Part shown: one piece after another, positions 36,747 to 45,373 of the stretch | How the letters are laid out: each line of letters opens with the position of its first letter | Position numbering within the stretch: the stretch's first letter is position 1 | From: SD8 sp035528475 | GTDB lineage: Archaea; Halobacteriota; Methanomicrobia; Methanomicrobiales; Methanospirillaceae | DNA: 57,566 bases | Direction: 5' to 3' | NCBI GenBank assembly: GCA_035528475.1 | Contig: DATKYO010000070.1 | Coordinates: forward strand, 1-57,566 | The notes under the pieces: model-generated | The model's database searches: none | What the model was told of the DNA's origin: nothing | Seen by the model: the letters and a program-made list of their open reading frames with translations, nothing else | Translations under genes and position numbers: made by a program

Positions 36747-36998
36747 ATGCCGGACGTTGCTGTTGTAGCAGAAGTAGTTCAAATGGCTGGATGGGAAAAA
36801 CCAATCGGTGCAGCGATTGCGTTTGCCTTTGGTGCCATGGGTACCGCATGGGCGCAGTCCCGCATCGGGACAGCTGGTGCAGGAACCATTGCAGAAAAAC
36901 CCGAGACTGCAAGTTCAATTATTATATTAGAGGCAATTCCCGAAACCCTGGTTATTCTTGGTTTTGTGGTTGCAGCTATGATCCTTATCATGATCTAG
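36747..36998 (+). CDS. atpK: single-hairpin proteolipid (subunit K/c), operon 2
   Basis: The 83-residue rotor subunit has one helical hairpin: a glycine/alanine-rich first helix, a polar loop AEKPETASS, and a second helix with the ion-binding Glu65 in AIPETLVILG. The Thr-Gln pair seen after each acid in operon 1 is absent (Thr-Leu here), so the site resembles proton- or mixed-ion methanogen c subunits rather than the Na+ type. That reading is inference. Expression is favoured by its own promoter, a strong RBS and a downstream hairpin. Confidence 0.95.
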   Translation: MPDVAVVAEVVQMAGWEKPIGAAIAFAFGAMGTAWAQSRIGTAGAGTIAEKPETASSIIILEAIPETLVILGFVVAAMILIMI

Positions 36999-37021
36999 TA
37001 ATGGAGTTAAAAATGTGTGTC

Positions 37022-37038
37022 AGGGGCATCAGGCCCCT
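37022..37038 (+). promoter_or_regulatory. hairpin between atpK and atpE of operon 2
   Basis: A six-pair perfect stem (AGGGGC 37022-37027, GCCCCT 37033-37038) has a five-base loop and lies 23 bases after the atpK stop. No T-run follows. It could protect the atpK message 3' end or partly stop transcription, giving excess c over the other subunits. Confidence 0.5.
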
Positions 37039-37091
37039 TATACATGGTCGTAGTTCAATCAGATTGAGATCAGGGGAATTAGTTGAGGACG

Positions 37092-37676
37092 ATGCCATTT
37101 AATGAATTGCTCCAATCCATGGAACTGAGCGCTGATGAAAAGATTAAGGAAATCCTTGAAAATGCCAGATTCAGTGCAGAAGAAATACTGAATGTTGTAA
37201 CGAACGATTCAAAAAAAATCAGGGATGACCTGAAAGCCCAATCTGTTGAGCAGGTGAACGTAGAAAGAAATCGTTCGCTCTATCTGCTCAAAGAGGAGAT
37301 TAAAGGAGATCTTGCAAAAGAGAAGGAACGAATTTTCCAGGAAGTGTTTTCCAGGGCAGAACAATTACTCGGCTCGTGCAGGAAAGACCCGCGCTATCGG
37401 GAGAGTTTTTTAAAAATGCTGAACGAATCGCTGAGTGACGCCAGCGGTCGGATTATTATACATATTGACCCTGTTGATCTTGAGATCTATACTCATTGCA
37501 TGAATCAAATCGGTTCTCTGAAGGCGGAGATTTCCCCTGATTTGAATTGCGCAGGGGGTCTTAATGTAGCACTGCCCGATGAACGCATAAATGTGTACAA
37601 TACCGTAGAATCAAGGTTGAAGAAATCCCGGATTGTGCTGCGAAAAGAGGTATTCTCTTTCCTTTTTGGTGATTGA
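37092..37676 (+). CDS. atpE: A-type ATP synthase subunit E, operon 2 (peripheral stalk)
   Basis: The 194-residue protein has an N-terminal long helix and a C-terminal globular domain ending in VESRLKKSR, typical of subunit E. A TTG at 37083 with AGGGGA five bases upstream is an alternative to the ATG at 37092, which has only GAGG three bases away. The exact start is therefore open. The stop is one base before the atpC start. Confidence 0.87.
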   Translation: MPFNELLQSMELSADEKIKEILENARFSAEEILNVVTNDSKKIRDDLKAQSVEQVNVERNRSLYLLKEEIKGDLAKEKERIFQEVFSRAEQLLGSCRKDPRYRESFLKMLNESLSDASGRIIIHIDPVDLEIYTHCMNQIGSLKAEISPDLNCAGGLNVALPDERINVYNTVESRLKKSRIVLRKEVFSFLFGD

Positions 37677-37677
37677 A

Positions 37678-38727
37678 ATGGATTATGGGTACATCAATGC
37701 CCGGGTGAGGGGGATGCACAGCATTCTCCTGGACAGGAAGGCGTATGATTCCCTAATACTAAAACAGGATATTCTTTCGATCATCACGGAACTTGAAAAT
37801 ACTCCGTACAGAAAAGAGGTTGAAGAGGCGAGTGTCCTCTATTCCGGCGTTTTGGCCGTTGAATATGCGTTAAGAAGGAACCTTATTCGCACCTACCAGA
37901 AGATACTCTCCCTGGTAAAAGGAAGACTGGCAGAAAAATACATTTTAATCTTTCTCAATAAATGGGATGTACAGAATATCAAGACTATTCTACGGGGAAA
38001 AAACATTCATATTTCACAGGATGAGATTCTTGAGTGTTTGATCCCTGCAGGGGAACTGGACGAGGTGACCATCACCGAGCTTTTAAAGCAGCCTGATGTA
38101 AGGGCTGTGGTAGACCTTCTTGCCACATGGGAGCAGCCTTATGCACTTCCTCTCACAGAATGCCTTGATGATTATGCAGAAAATCGAGACCTCTCAATTC
38201 TCGAATATGCAATTGATCAGTATTATTATCGGAATGCACTCGACACCGTTTCAGGAAGATCGGAGGAAGCCAGGATTATCAAATCTCTCATCATGGCCGA
38301 AATCGATGTAGTGAACATAAAAAATTTGATCCGGGTAATCAATGAAAATGTCGAGTATGAAGACGCAAAACGGCTTTTTCTTGAAGGGGGCAGCCATATT
38401 CTTGAGGATAAATTCAGTTCGATGTACGAAACAGGAAACATTGCGGATGCAATGAAGCAACTTGACGGAACACCCTACTATTTTCTCTCCCATCTCCCGG
38501 ATGATGTATTCAAAAGCGGTCAAATATCTTCATTTGAAAAAGAACTTGACAAATTCATAATAAAAAACGGAACACGCACATACGATGGAGATCCTCTGAG
38601 TATCTCGATAGTTATCGGATATCTCTGGGCAAAATATTCCGAAATCATCAATCTGCGAATTATTGCACGGTGTAAATATGCCGAAGTTTCTGACGAAGAA
38701 CTGGAGGAGGAGTTAATCAATGTATAA
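37678..38727 (+). CDS. atpC: A-type ATP synthase subunit C, operon 2
   Basis: The 349-residue soluble, helical, three-fold pseudo-symmetric subunit begins MDYGYINARVRGM, the usual start of the family. It connects the D-F shaft to the c ring. It has no membrane helix, in contrast to the operon 1 copy. The longer open frame to 37633 is inside atpE and unlikely. It overlaps atpF by eight bases. Confidence 0.93.
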   Translation: MDYGYINARVRGMHSILLDRKAYDSLILKQDILSIITELENTPYRKEVEEASVLYSGVLAVEYALRRNLIRTYQKILSLVKGRLAEKYILIFLNKWDVQNIKTILRGKNIHISQDEILECLIPAGELDEVTITELLKQPDVRAVVDLLATWEQPYALPLTECLDDYAENRDLSILEYAIDQYYYRNALDTVSGRSEEARIIKSLIMAEIDVVNIKNLIRVINENVEYEDAKRLFLEGGSHILEDKFSSMYETGNIADAMKQLDGTPYYFLSHLPDDVFKSGQISSFEKELDKFIIKNGTRTYDGDPLSISIVIGYLWAKYSEIINLRIIARCKYAEVSDEELEEELINV

Positions 38728-39040
38728 ATTTACGGTGGTGACTGATCCCGATACAGCGGCAGGATTTCGGTTGGCAGGGGTTGACGTAATTGAAGTGGAT
38801 GGGCTTGATGAGGCCAAACGGGTCATTCCTGACCTTCTCTTTCAGGACGATTCGGGAATTGTTGCAGTGAATGAGGATTTCATGCAGGTTCTAGACGACA
38901 AACTGATGAGCAAGATTGAGAAAACGTATAGGCCCATTATTCTCCCAATTCCGGTACGGAAAAAAGGGGCTGGCGGGGTGAGTTACATTGAGAAGCTTCT
39001 CCGGAGGGCCATTGGATATAATATCGTGCTGAGGCGATGA
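38720..39040 (+). CDS. atpF: A-type ATP synthase subunit F, operon 2
   Basis: The 106-residue central-stalk protein has the GFRLAGVD motif near residue 14 and an RPIILPIPV segment before the C-terminal helix. It is a rotor component with D. Its start overlaps atpC and its stop overlaps the atpA start as ATGA, so it is tightly coupled. Confidence 0.92.
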   Translation: MYKFTVVTDPDTAAGFRLAGVDVIEVDGLDEAKRVIPDLLFQDDSGIVAVNEDFMQVLDDKLMSKIEKTYRPIILPIPVRKKGAGGVSYIEKLLRRAIGYNIVLRR

Positions 39041-40782
39041 AGATGGTGAAAGGACATATCGCTCGGATATCGGGGCCTGTAGTTATTGCAGACTCGATGA
39101 GAGGCTCCAGAATGTATGATGTAGTAAAGGTGGGCCGGGAGGAATTGAGCGGGGAGATTATCCGTCTGGAGGGTGAGGAGGCTGTCATTCAGGTTTATGA
39201 AGACACTACCGGATTAACAATCGGAGAACCTGTGGAAAATACCGAAAAGCCGCTATCAGTCGAACTCGGGCCAGGCCTTATCTCTTCTATCTACGATGGC
39301 GTACAGAGACCTCTTCCCGGTCTGATGGAGAGAAGCGGGAGTTTTATCTCGCGCGGGATTCTCATACCGGGTCTTGACAGATCGAAAAAATGGAATTTTA
39401 TTCCCAAAGTCAAACGAGGGGATCACCTGGCCGGCGGAGACATCATAGGCACAGTGGATGAATTTCATATTTCCCATAAAATCCTTGTTCCGCCCTCCAT
39501 GGAAGGATCTGTTTTGGAAATCAGTGAAGGAGAGTTCACAGTAACTGAACCTGTATGCACTCTTGACTCCGGAGATCATATCCAACTCATGCAGACATGG
39601 CCAGTACGTAAGGGCAGGCCTTTCGCAAAAAAACTCAATCCAAACGTGCCCCTCATTACAGGCCAGAGAATTTTCGATAGCTTTTTCCCGTTGACCAAAG
39701 GCGGAACCGCTATGATTCCGGGAGGTTTTGGTACGGGAAAAACAGTATCGGAACAGACACTGGCGAAATGGGCAGATGCCCATATTATAGTCTATATTGG
39801 ATGTGGTGAGCGCGGGAACGAGATGACTGATGTTCTGGAAGAATTTCCACAACTGGTTGATCCCCGTACTGGGCTTCCGCTCATGGAGAGGACTGTTCTT
39901 GTGGCGAATACTTCAAACATGCCTGTTGCAGCAAGAGAAGCTTCGATATACACGGGAATCACCATGGGAGAGTACTATCGCGACATGGGATATGACGTGG
40001 CACTCATGGCAGATTCGACTTCAAGATGGGGTGAGGCCTTGCGAGAGGTATCGGGAAGGCTTGAAGAGATGCCAGGCGAGGAAGGCTACCCGGCTTACCT
40101 TGCAACGCGCCTCGCCGCATTCTATGAACGTGCCGGAAGAGTGGAGTGCATAGGATCCGATGACCGGATTGGATCCGTGACCATTGTTGGGGCGGTATCA
40201 CCACCGGGCGGAGATTTTTCCGAACCTATCACCCAGAACACCCTGAGGATCACGGGAACGTTCTGGGCCCTTGATACCAACCTCGCCTACAGGAGACATT
40301 TCCCTTCAGTGAACTGGATCAAGAGCTATTCGCTATACCTTGACAGCCTGCAAACATGGTTCAAGGAAAATGTAGGCCCTGACTGGGAGGAGTTGCGGAA
40401 CCGCATGATGTATCTTTTACAAAAAGAGGTTGAACTCCAGGAGATTGTCCAACTGGTCGGGCCTGACGCCCTGCCGGAAAGTGAGAAGGCTATTCTCGAG
40501 GTCACCCGGATGATCAGGGAGGATTTCCTGCAGCAGAGCGCGTATAGTGATACTGACTCTTACTGTCCTCTTGATAAACAGTACTGGATGTTGAAGGCTA
40601 TTCACGCCTTTGATACAGCTATGTCCCAGGCAATTGAAAAAGGGGTCTCTCTCAAAGATATTTCAGCACTCCCTCTCAAATCAGAGATTGCCCGAATGAA
40701 GGAGTTGACATCCGTAGATGAGATACAGGAGCTCAGTCCGAGGATTATAACCAAGATTGGATCCATGGAGGCTGAACGATGA
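39037..40782 (+). CDS. atpA: A-type ATP synthase catalytic subunit A, operon 2
   Basis: The 581-residue catalytic subunit has the non-homologous insert, CGERGNEM and ALMADSTSRW. Its Walker A loop reads GGFGTGKTV rather than GPFGSGKTV as in operon 1. The Lys and Thr needed for phosphate and Mg2+ are kept. It is coupled to atpF and atpB by four-base overlaps. A second in-frame ATG two codons later is also possible. Confidence 0.95.
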   Translation: MKMVKGHIARISGPVVIADSMRGSRMYDVVKVGREELSGEIIRLEGEEAVIQVYEDTTGLTIGEPVENTEKPLSVELGPGLISSIYDGVQRPLPGLMERSGSFISRGILIPGLDRSKKWNFIPKVKRGDHLAGGDIIGTVDEFHISHKILVPPSMEGSVLEISEGEFTVTEPVCTLDSGDHIQLMQTWPVRKGRPFAKKLNPNVPLITGQRIFDSFFPLTKGGTAMIPGGFGTGKTVSEQTLAKWADAHIIVYIGCGERGNEMTDVLEEFPQLVDPRTGLPLMERTVLVANTSNMPVAAREASIYTGITMGEYYRDMGYDVALMADSTSRWGEALREVSGRLEEMPGEEGYPAYLATRLAAFYERAGRVECIGSDDRIGSVTIVGAVSPPGGDFSEPITQNTLRITGTFWALDTNLAYRRHFPSVNWIKSYSLYLDSLQTWFKENVGPDWEELRNRMMYLLQKEVELQEIVQLVGPDALPESEKAILEVTRMIREDFLQQSAYSDTDSYCPLDKQYWMLKAIHAFDTAMSQAIEKGVSLKDISALPLKSEIARMKELTSVDEIQELSPRIITKIGSMEAER

Positions 40783-42176
40783 AAACGACGTCGTTGATGA
40801 GCAGGGAGTACCAGACGATAAATTATGTATCAGGTCCCATCATCTTTGTAGAACATCCCATCGGTGTATCGTTCGGAGAGACTGCACGCATCACTCTCCC
40901 TAATGGAGAGACAAGAACAGGGCAGGTTCTTGACATTTCCAAGGAAATGGCAGTGGTCCAGATATTCGAAGGGACAAGTGGTATCGATAATTCTGTTACG
41001 AAAGTCAGTTTCACCGGCGAAGCTCCCACCATCAATGTCTCTAAAGATATGCTGGGAAGGATTTTTAACGGCGTGGGACAGCCCAGGGATGGGAGGGCGG
41101 ACATCATCCCCGAAGACAAGGTGGACATCTCAGGAATGCCGATAAATCCGTATGCGCGGGATAAACCTTCTGATTTCATCCAGACAGGTGTATCCGCTAT
41201 CGATGCGCTTAATACTCTTGTAAGGGGTCAAAAGCTTCCCATATTTACAGGTTCAGGTCTGCCGGCCAATAAACTTGCAGCCCAGATTGCACGACAGAGC
41301 AAGGTGCTCGGTGAAGGGGAAAATTTTGCAGTGGTCTTTGTGGCCATGGGTATTACGTACAAAGAGGCTGCTTTTTTCATGGAGGACTTCGAACGGACAG
41401 GGGCACTGGAACGTGTAGTGTTTTTCATGAACCTGGCCGATGATCCCACGATTGAACGTATCGCGACCCCGCGTTGCGCCCTTTCTGTTGCAGAATTTCT
41501 GGCTTTCACCCATAATCTCCATGTATTGGTCATTCTTACAGATATGACGAATTATTGTGAGGCATTACGGGAGATATCCACTGCCAGGGAAGAAATACCC
41601 GGCAGGCGTGGTTATCCTGGATATATGTACACCGACCTGGCGTCCATCTATGAGAGGGCCGGGAGGATAAAAGGAAAAACGGGCTCAATTACACAAATCC
41701 CCATCCTCACCATGCCTGATGATGATATCACCCATCCGGTTCCTGATCTTACAGGGTACATCACGGAAGGTCAGATCGTTCTCTCGCGTGACCTCTTCCG
41801 AAGAGGTGCAAATCCACCTATCGATTCCCTTCCCTGTCTCTCCCGCCTTATGAACCTGGGAATTGGGGTTGGCAAGACCAGGGAAGACCACCGCAATGTC
41901 GCGGATCAACTCTATGCGTCGTATGCATATGGAAGAGACCTCAGGCGGCTGGTGGCAATTGTTGGAGAGGAGGCGCTTACGGAACTGGACAAGAAATATC
42001 TCTCATTTGCTGAACAGTTCGAACGCAAGTTCATATCACAGGGAGACGAAAACAGGTCCATCGAGCAGACCCTCTCTATCGGATGGGATTTACTGGCCAA
42101 CCTTCCTGAAGAAGAACTCAAACGAATAAAGCTGGAATATATCCAGAAATACCATCCCTCACACAAGGCAGAGTGA
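40779..42176 (+). CDS. atpB: A-type ATP synthase subunit B, operon 2
   Basis: The 465-residue non-catalytic head subunit has FTGSGLPAN in place of a P-loop, ILTDMTNYCEALREI, and the REEIPGRRGYPGYMYTDLAS and PDLTGYITEGQI motifs. It overlaps the atpA stop by four bases. An ATG six codons in is an alternative start. Confidence 0.95.
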   Translation: MKTTSLMSREYQTINYVSGPIIFVEHPIGVSFGETARITLPNGETRTGQVLDISKEMAVVQIFEGTSGIDNSVTKVSFTGEAPTINVSKDMLGRIFNGVGQPRDGRADIIPEDKVDISGMPINPYARDKPSDFIQTGVSAIDALNTLVRGQKLPIFTGSGLPANKLAAQIARQSKVLGEGENFAVVFVAMGITYKEAAFFMEDFERTGALERVVFFMNLADDPTIERIATPRCALSVAEFLAFTHNLHVLVILTDMTNYCEALREISTAREEIPGRRGYPGYMYTDLASIYERAGRIKGKTGSITQIPILTMPDDDITHPVPDLTGYITEGQIVLSRDLFRRGANPPIDSLPCLSRLMNLGIGVGKTREDHRNVADQLYASYAYGRDLRRLVAIVGEEALTELDKKYLSFAEQFERKFISQGDENRSIEQTLSIGWDLLANLPEEELKRIKLEYIQKYHPSHKAE

Positions 42177-42181
42177 TACAC

Positions 42182-42847
42182 ATGGAACAGGTCAACCCGA
42201 CCAGGATGGAGATGATCAAGAAACGTGCCCAGATCAAACTTGCAGAGCAGGGAAGAGATCTCCTGCGGGAAAAAATGGATGCACTAATCCGGGAATTTTT
42301 CCGCATTATGGAGTCGGTATCAGATTCCAGGGAAAAACTGGAAAAGGTTGCTGACAGTGCCTACCGGTCGCTTTTGATTGCACAGGCCGTGGACGATCCG
42401 GTAGCACTTAAATCTGCATCATTTGCCACAAAACGCCATGTGTCGCTTGATATACGGGGCAAGAATATTATGGGCATCCCTGTTCCGATCATTGAGAGAA
42501 AGAGATTTTCACTGAGTGTAATGGATAGGGGCTACAGCCTGATCGGGGTAAGCGGCCGTATTGATGAGACAGCTGAGAAATATGAGGCCGAGCTTGATCT
42601 CATCATCACTCTTGCTGAGACCGAGACCGCACTCCGCCGCCTGGGTGAAGAGATCCAGATGAACCGGAGAAGAGTCAATGCTCTTGAACAGGTGCTGATA
42701 CCGGAGCTGAAACGCCAGGCAAAATATATCAAAATTACTATTGAAGAACGGGAAAGAGAGGATTTATACCGCCTCAAGAAAGTGAAAAGACTTCTGGAAA
42801 GGAAGCGAAAGGCTAGTCTGGCCGAGAAAGTTCTCGCATCTTCCTGA
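42182..42847 (+). CDS. atpD: A-type ATP synthase subunit D, operon 2 (rotor shaft)
   Basis: The 221-residue coiled-coil shaft subunit has NPTRMEMIKKRAQIKLAEQG at the N-terminus and NRRRVNALEQVLIPEL in the C-terminal helix. The C-terminal tail is strongly basic. A GTG at 42173, overlapping the atpB stop, is an alternative start. It is the last recognisable gene of operon 2. Confidence 0.93.
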   Translation: MEQVNPTRMEMIKKRAQIKLAEQGRDLLREKMDALIREFFRIMESVSDSREKLEKVADSAYRSLLIAQAVDDPVALKSASFATKRHVSLDIRGKNIMGIPVPIIERKRFSLSVMDRGYSLIGVSGRIDETAEKYEAELDLIITLAETETALRRLGEEIQMNRRRVNALEQVLIPELKRQAKYIKITIEEREREDLYRLKKVKRLLERKRKASLAEKVLASS

Positions 42848-42942
42848 GTATATCCTCAATTTTTTCTCATTGAAATTGAAGATCCTGATGTGGAAGATAT
42901 TCAGACCGGGATAATGTATTGAACGAATGTATTCTTACACTA

Positions 42943-43083
42943 CTAATGTCTCTCCGATTTTTTGGCAATCCTGTCGAAAATATCAGCCAGATGGTCTTGA
43001 TCATCATTTCCCTGGCTGGATTTTACTGTGTACATCGTACGTAACAGCTTCTTGGTCCGTTTATATGATCTCAATAGAATCAC
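42943..43083 (-). CDS. possible small basic protein
   Basis: A 46-codon frame from a GTG at 43083 has coding-like composition (basic first half, then QDHLADIFDRIAKK). On the minus strand there is a TATA-like AAATATTTATACTATT about 90 bases upstream, and GAGG lies just before the GTG, though too close. It is the only candidate in the 355-base gap after ATPase operon 2. No known family was recognised. Confidence 0.3.
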   Translation of the reverse strand: MILLRSYKRTKKLLRTMYTVKSSQGNDDQDHLADIFDRIAKKSERH

Positions 43084-43203
43084 TTCCTCAAATTTTATCG
43101 AATTTACGTAATTTCCAGCTCATCCCCGGAATTGGGAGATGCGTATAAAAAATAGAAGTCTTCATAATAGTATAAATATTTGTCCACCAGGGCAATAAAA
43201 ATG

Positions 43204-43533
43204 TTAAATAAATTGTAAAAGGATGGCTGAAGACTGCTCAACTGCGCTCTGCTCATTTATGATATTGTCAAGAACCTGCCTGCCAATATGGATGAGTTCA
43301 CGCAGATCGGTGCGGGATATCCTGGTAAATGAGATTTTATCCCATTTTTCCCGGTCTATATATACCCAGGCTTCGCCAAGAACATATTTCATGGCTTCAT
43401 AATCATCGGGGGTATACAAAGCCCAATCAGAGCCCATATTTTTTCTTATTCTTTCAATAGCTTTTTCGACATTCTTTTCCTTCTGAAGCTTAAAAAATCG
43501 CCTGCCAATCTCTGTTTTTGAAACTTCTGGCAT
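43204..43533 (-). CDS. hypothetical protein
   Basis: The 109-residue, mostly helical, charged protein has Trp residues in its middle (SDWALYTPDDYEAMKY) and no recognisable motif. GGAGGG about nine bases before the ATG supports the start. It lies 128 bases downstream of the HD-domain gene on the same strand. Function unknown. Confidence 0.7.
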   Translation of the reverse strand: MPEVSKTEIGRRFFKLQKEKNVEKAIERIRKNMGSDWALYTPDDYEAMKYVLGEAWVYIDREKWDKISFTRISRTDLRELIHIGRQVLDNIINEQSAVEQSSAILLQFI

Positions 43534-43660
43534 TAATTAATCGCCCTCCGTTATGGTAGGGTACGTGTCAATAAAACCTTCCAATATATAAGTTTACCTT
43601 ATGGATTCCAGCCATTAGGTGGACAAATCTTTCGGCTTTATCAATTTTGTGCACTTTTTT

Positions 43661-44209
43661 TCATTCAAGTCCAAGATCTTTTCGAATTTCTATCATTGCC
43701 TCAACTGCAAGGGAAAAGAACGTATCGAGATCCATCAATTGCTCAATTTCTCTTACCTTCTCCCGCCTGCACCCGGCGGCAAATGATTTATCCTTGAATT
43801 TTTTCTTTACCGTTTTTTTTGTAACTTGCAAAAGATGTCCGCCCTTTACCAGCGCACATGCAATGATTAATCCTGATATATTATCGGCTGCCTGGAGTGT
43901 GACATCTGCGGGCGTTGTTGACTTTCCAAAGATCATATCGTTATGCCGCTTCACCGTCTCTGCAATCCTCACATCATATCCATTCTTTAAAAGAAGATTG
44001 CAACCCTCGATTCCATGCCGCGACATATCTTCATTTACCATCTCGTAGTCGATATCATGTAAAAGTCCGATTGTCTCCCAGTAACCTTCATCCTGCCCAA
44101 GGTAACCTGCAACATGTTTCATGATGGCCGAGGTTGCCAGGCAGTGTGAGATTAATCCTTCCGATTTCACGTATCTGCAAAGAAGCTGAAATGATTCTTC
44201 CCTGTCCAT
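43661..44209 (-). CDS. HD-domain phosphohydrolase
   Basis: The 182-residue protein has HCLATSAIMKHVA, the metal-binding HD pair in GLLHDIDYE, a later RHGIEGCNLL and a KRHNDMIFG segment. Together these match the HD superfamily of metal-dependent phosphohydrolases. Such proteins hydrolyse nucleotides or other phosphates. Basic C-terminal residues follow an Ala-rich helix. The substrate is unknown. Confidence 0.87.
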   Translation of the reverse strand: MDREESFQLLCRYVKSEGLISHCLATSAIMKHVAGYLGQDEGYWETIGLLHDIDYEMVNEDMSRHGIEGCNLLLKNGYDVRIAETVKRHNDMIFGKSTTPADVTLQAADNISGLIIACALVKGGHLLQVTKKTVKKKFKDKSFAAGCRREKVREIEQLMDLDTFFSLAVEAMIEIRKDLGLE

Positions 44210-44285
44210 AAGGGAGTTATTGTCGCGCAGTTTTAATAGGCGAGCTGCTCAGCGGGCACCGGGTGCTCTGTATTCCGGACCATGA

Positions 44286-44954
44286 TTAGGCATTCCTTGC
44301 CTGCCTGGCCAGCCTGTCAGCCGCAATGAGTGGATCGGGCATGCGAAAATTCCCCGTCATTTGAAGTACAACTGTTACAGCCTGGGCCAGATCGGTCTTA
44401 TGGCCCGCCGATACATACACGGGTCTTGCAGATTCTTTTGACCTGATTGCCACACCCAGAACCTCATCGTGTTCCATGACAGGAGCCATCGATCGCCTTT
44501 CTGGCCCTGGTTCTTCTGCAATCCCGGTAAGGAGATTCTTGGCAACGCCTATACTGGGGACATCCAGCACTACACCCAGGTGGCTTGCCAGGCCGAACCG
44601 ACGTGGATGAGCATACCCATGCCCTTCAGCCAGTATGATATCAGGCAATATAGTGAGGTGATGGAACGCAGCCACCAGGGAGGGGAGTTCCCGAAATGCA
44701 AAAAGGCCAGGGATATACGGAAATGCCAGAGGGCAGTCCTGTACTGCATGCTCCAGAATTTCCCCATCAGGAAATGATACACATACTATCGCCCCAAAAA
44801 TCCTGTTGTAAGAATATGCCGCATCCGCGCCTGCGACAATCCGGATCTCCCGGGTATCGAGTACTCTCTCACGGATACACCGGTCACGAAGCCGCAATTG
44901 GGTGGAAACTGCCTCTTCCCGGGTTAATGGAGTATATCTCCCGCGCTCCGGCAT
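44286..44954 (-). CDS. nfi: endonuclease V
   Basis: The 222-residue DNA repair nuclease cuts the second bond 3' of deoxyinosine. Family motifs are VAGADAAYS with metal ligand Asp44, YIPGLFAFREL with Glu89, GHGYAHPRRFGLASHLG, and the VYVSAGHKTDL near the C-terminus. The residue before the GHG motif is Glu110, where the family normally has Asp (DGHG or DGQG), a metal ligand. The frame extends to a TTG at 45041, but the ATG at 44954 gives normal length and domain start. No SD is visible. Confidence 0.93.
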   Translation of the reverse strand: MPERGRYTPLTREEAVSTQLRLRDRCIRERVLDTREIRIVAGADAAYSYNRIFGAIVCVSFPDGEILEHAVQDCPLAFPYIPGLFAFRELPSLVAAFHHLTILPDIILAEGHGYAHPRRFGLASHLGVVLDVPSIGVAKNLLTGIAEEPGPERRSMAPVMEHDEVLGVAIRSKESARPVYVSAGHKTDLAQAVTVVLQMTGNFRMPDPLIAADRLARQARNA

Positions 44955-45373
44955 TGAGAAGGTATACCCGCATGAAACTATTAATGTGCATGCCCGGGAC
45001 AGCCCCGGTGAATCACCCACGATACATAAATTGATTGCCAAGCGTATGCAAATCGACGGTTCATTTTCACACGTCTCGCCATTTGAATGCCTGGACCACC
45101 TTTATTCCCTAACGACTATTCATGAAAAATCAGCACACAATTTTTCCCCCAAATCCACCCGTCTTTTTATGGATTCCTATCGATTAAGAGATCTGCGCGA
45201 TATGCCCCGCATTTAAATCATTTTTTATCAAAAATTCTGCTTTTTTTCCAGGAATCGATTTTACCTCGTTTTCGCTTGAGACAGATATAGCGATGACGCA
45301 TATATTCCATGGGACGAACACAGAATATTTTTGATAGTTCATGCAGATTCTATATACATGGTGGGACTCAAAG

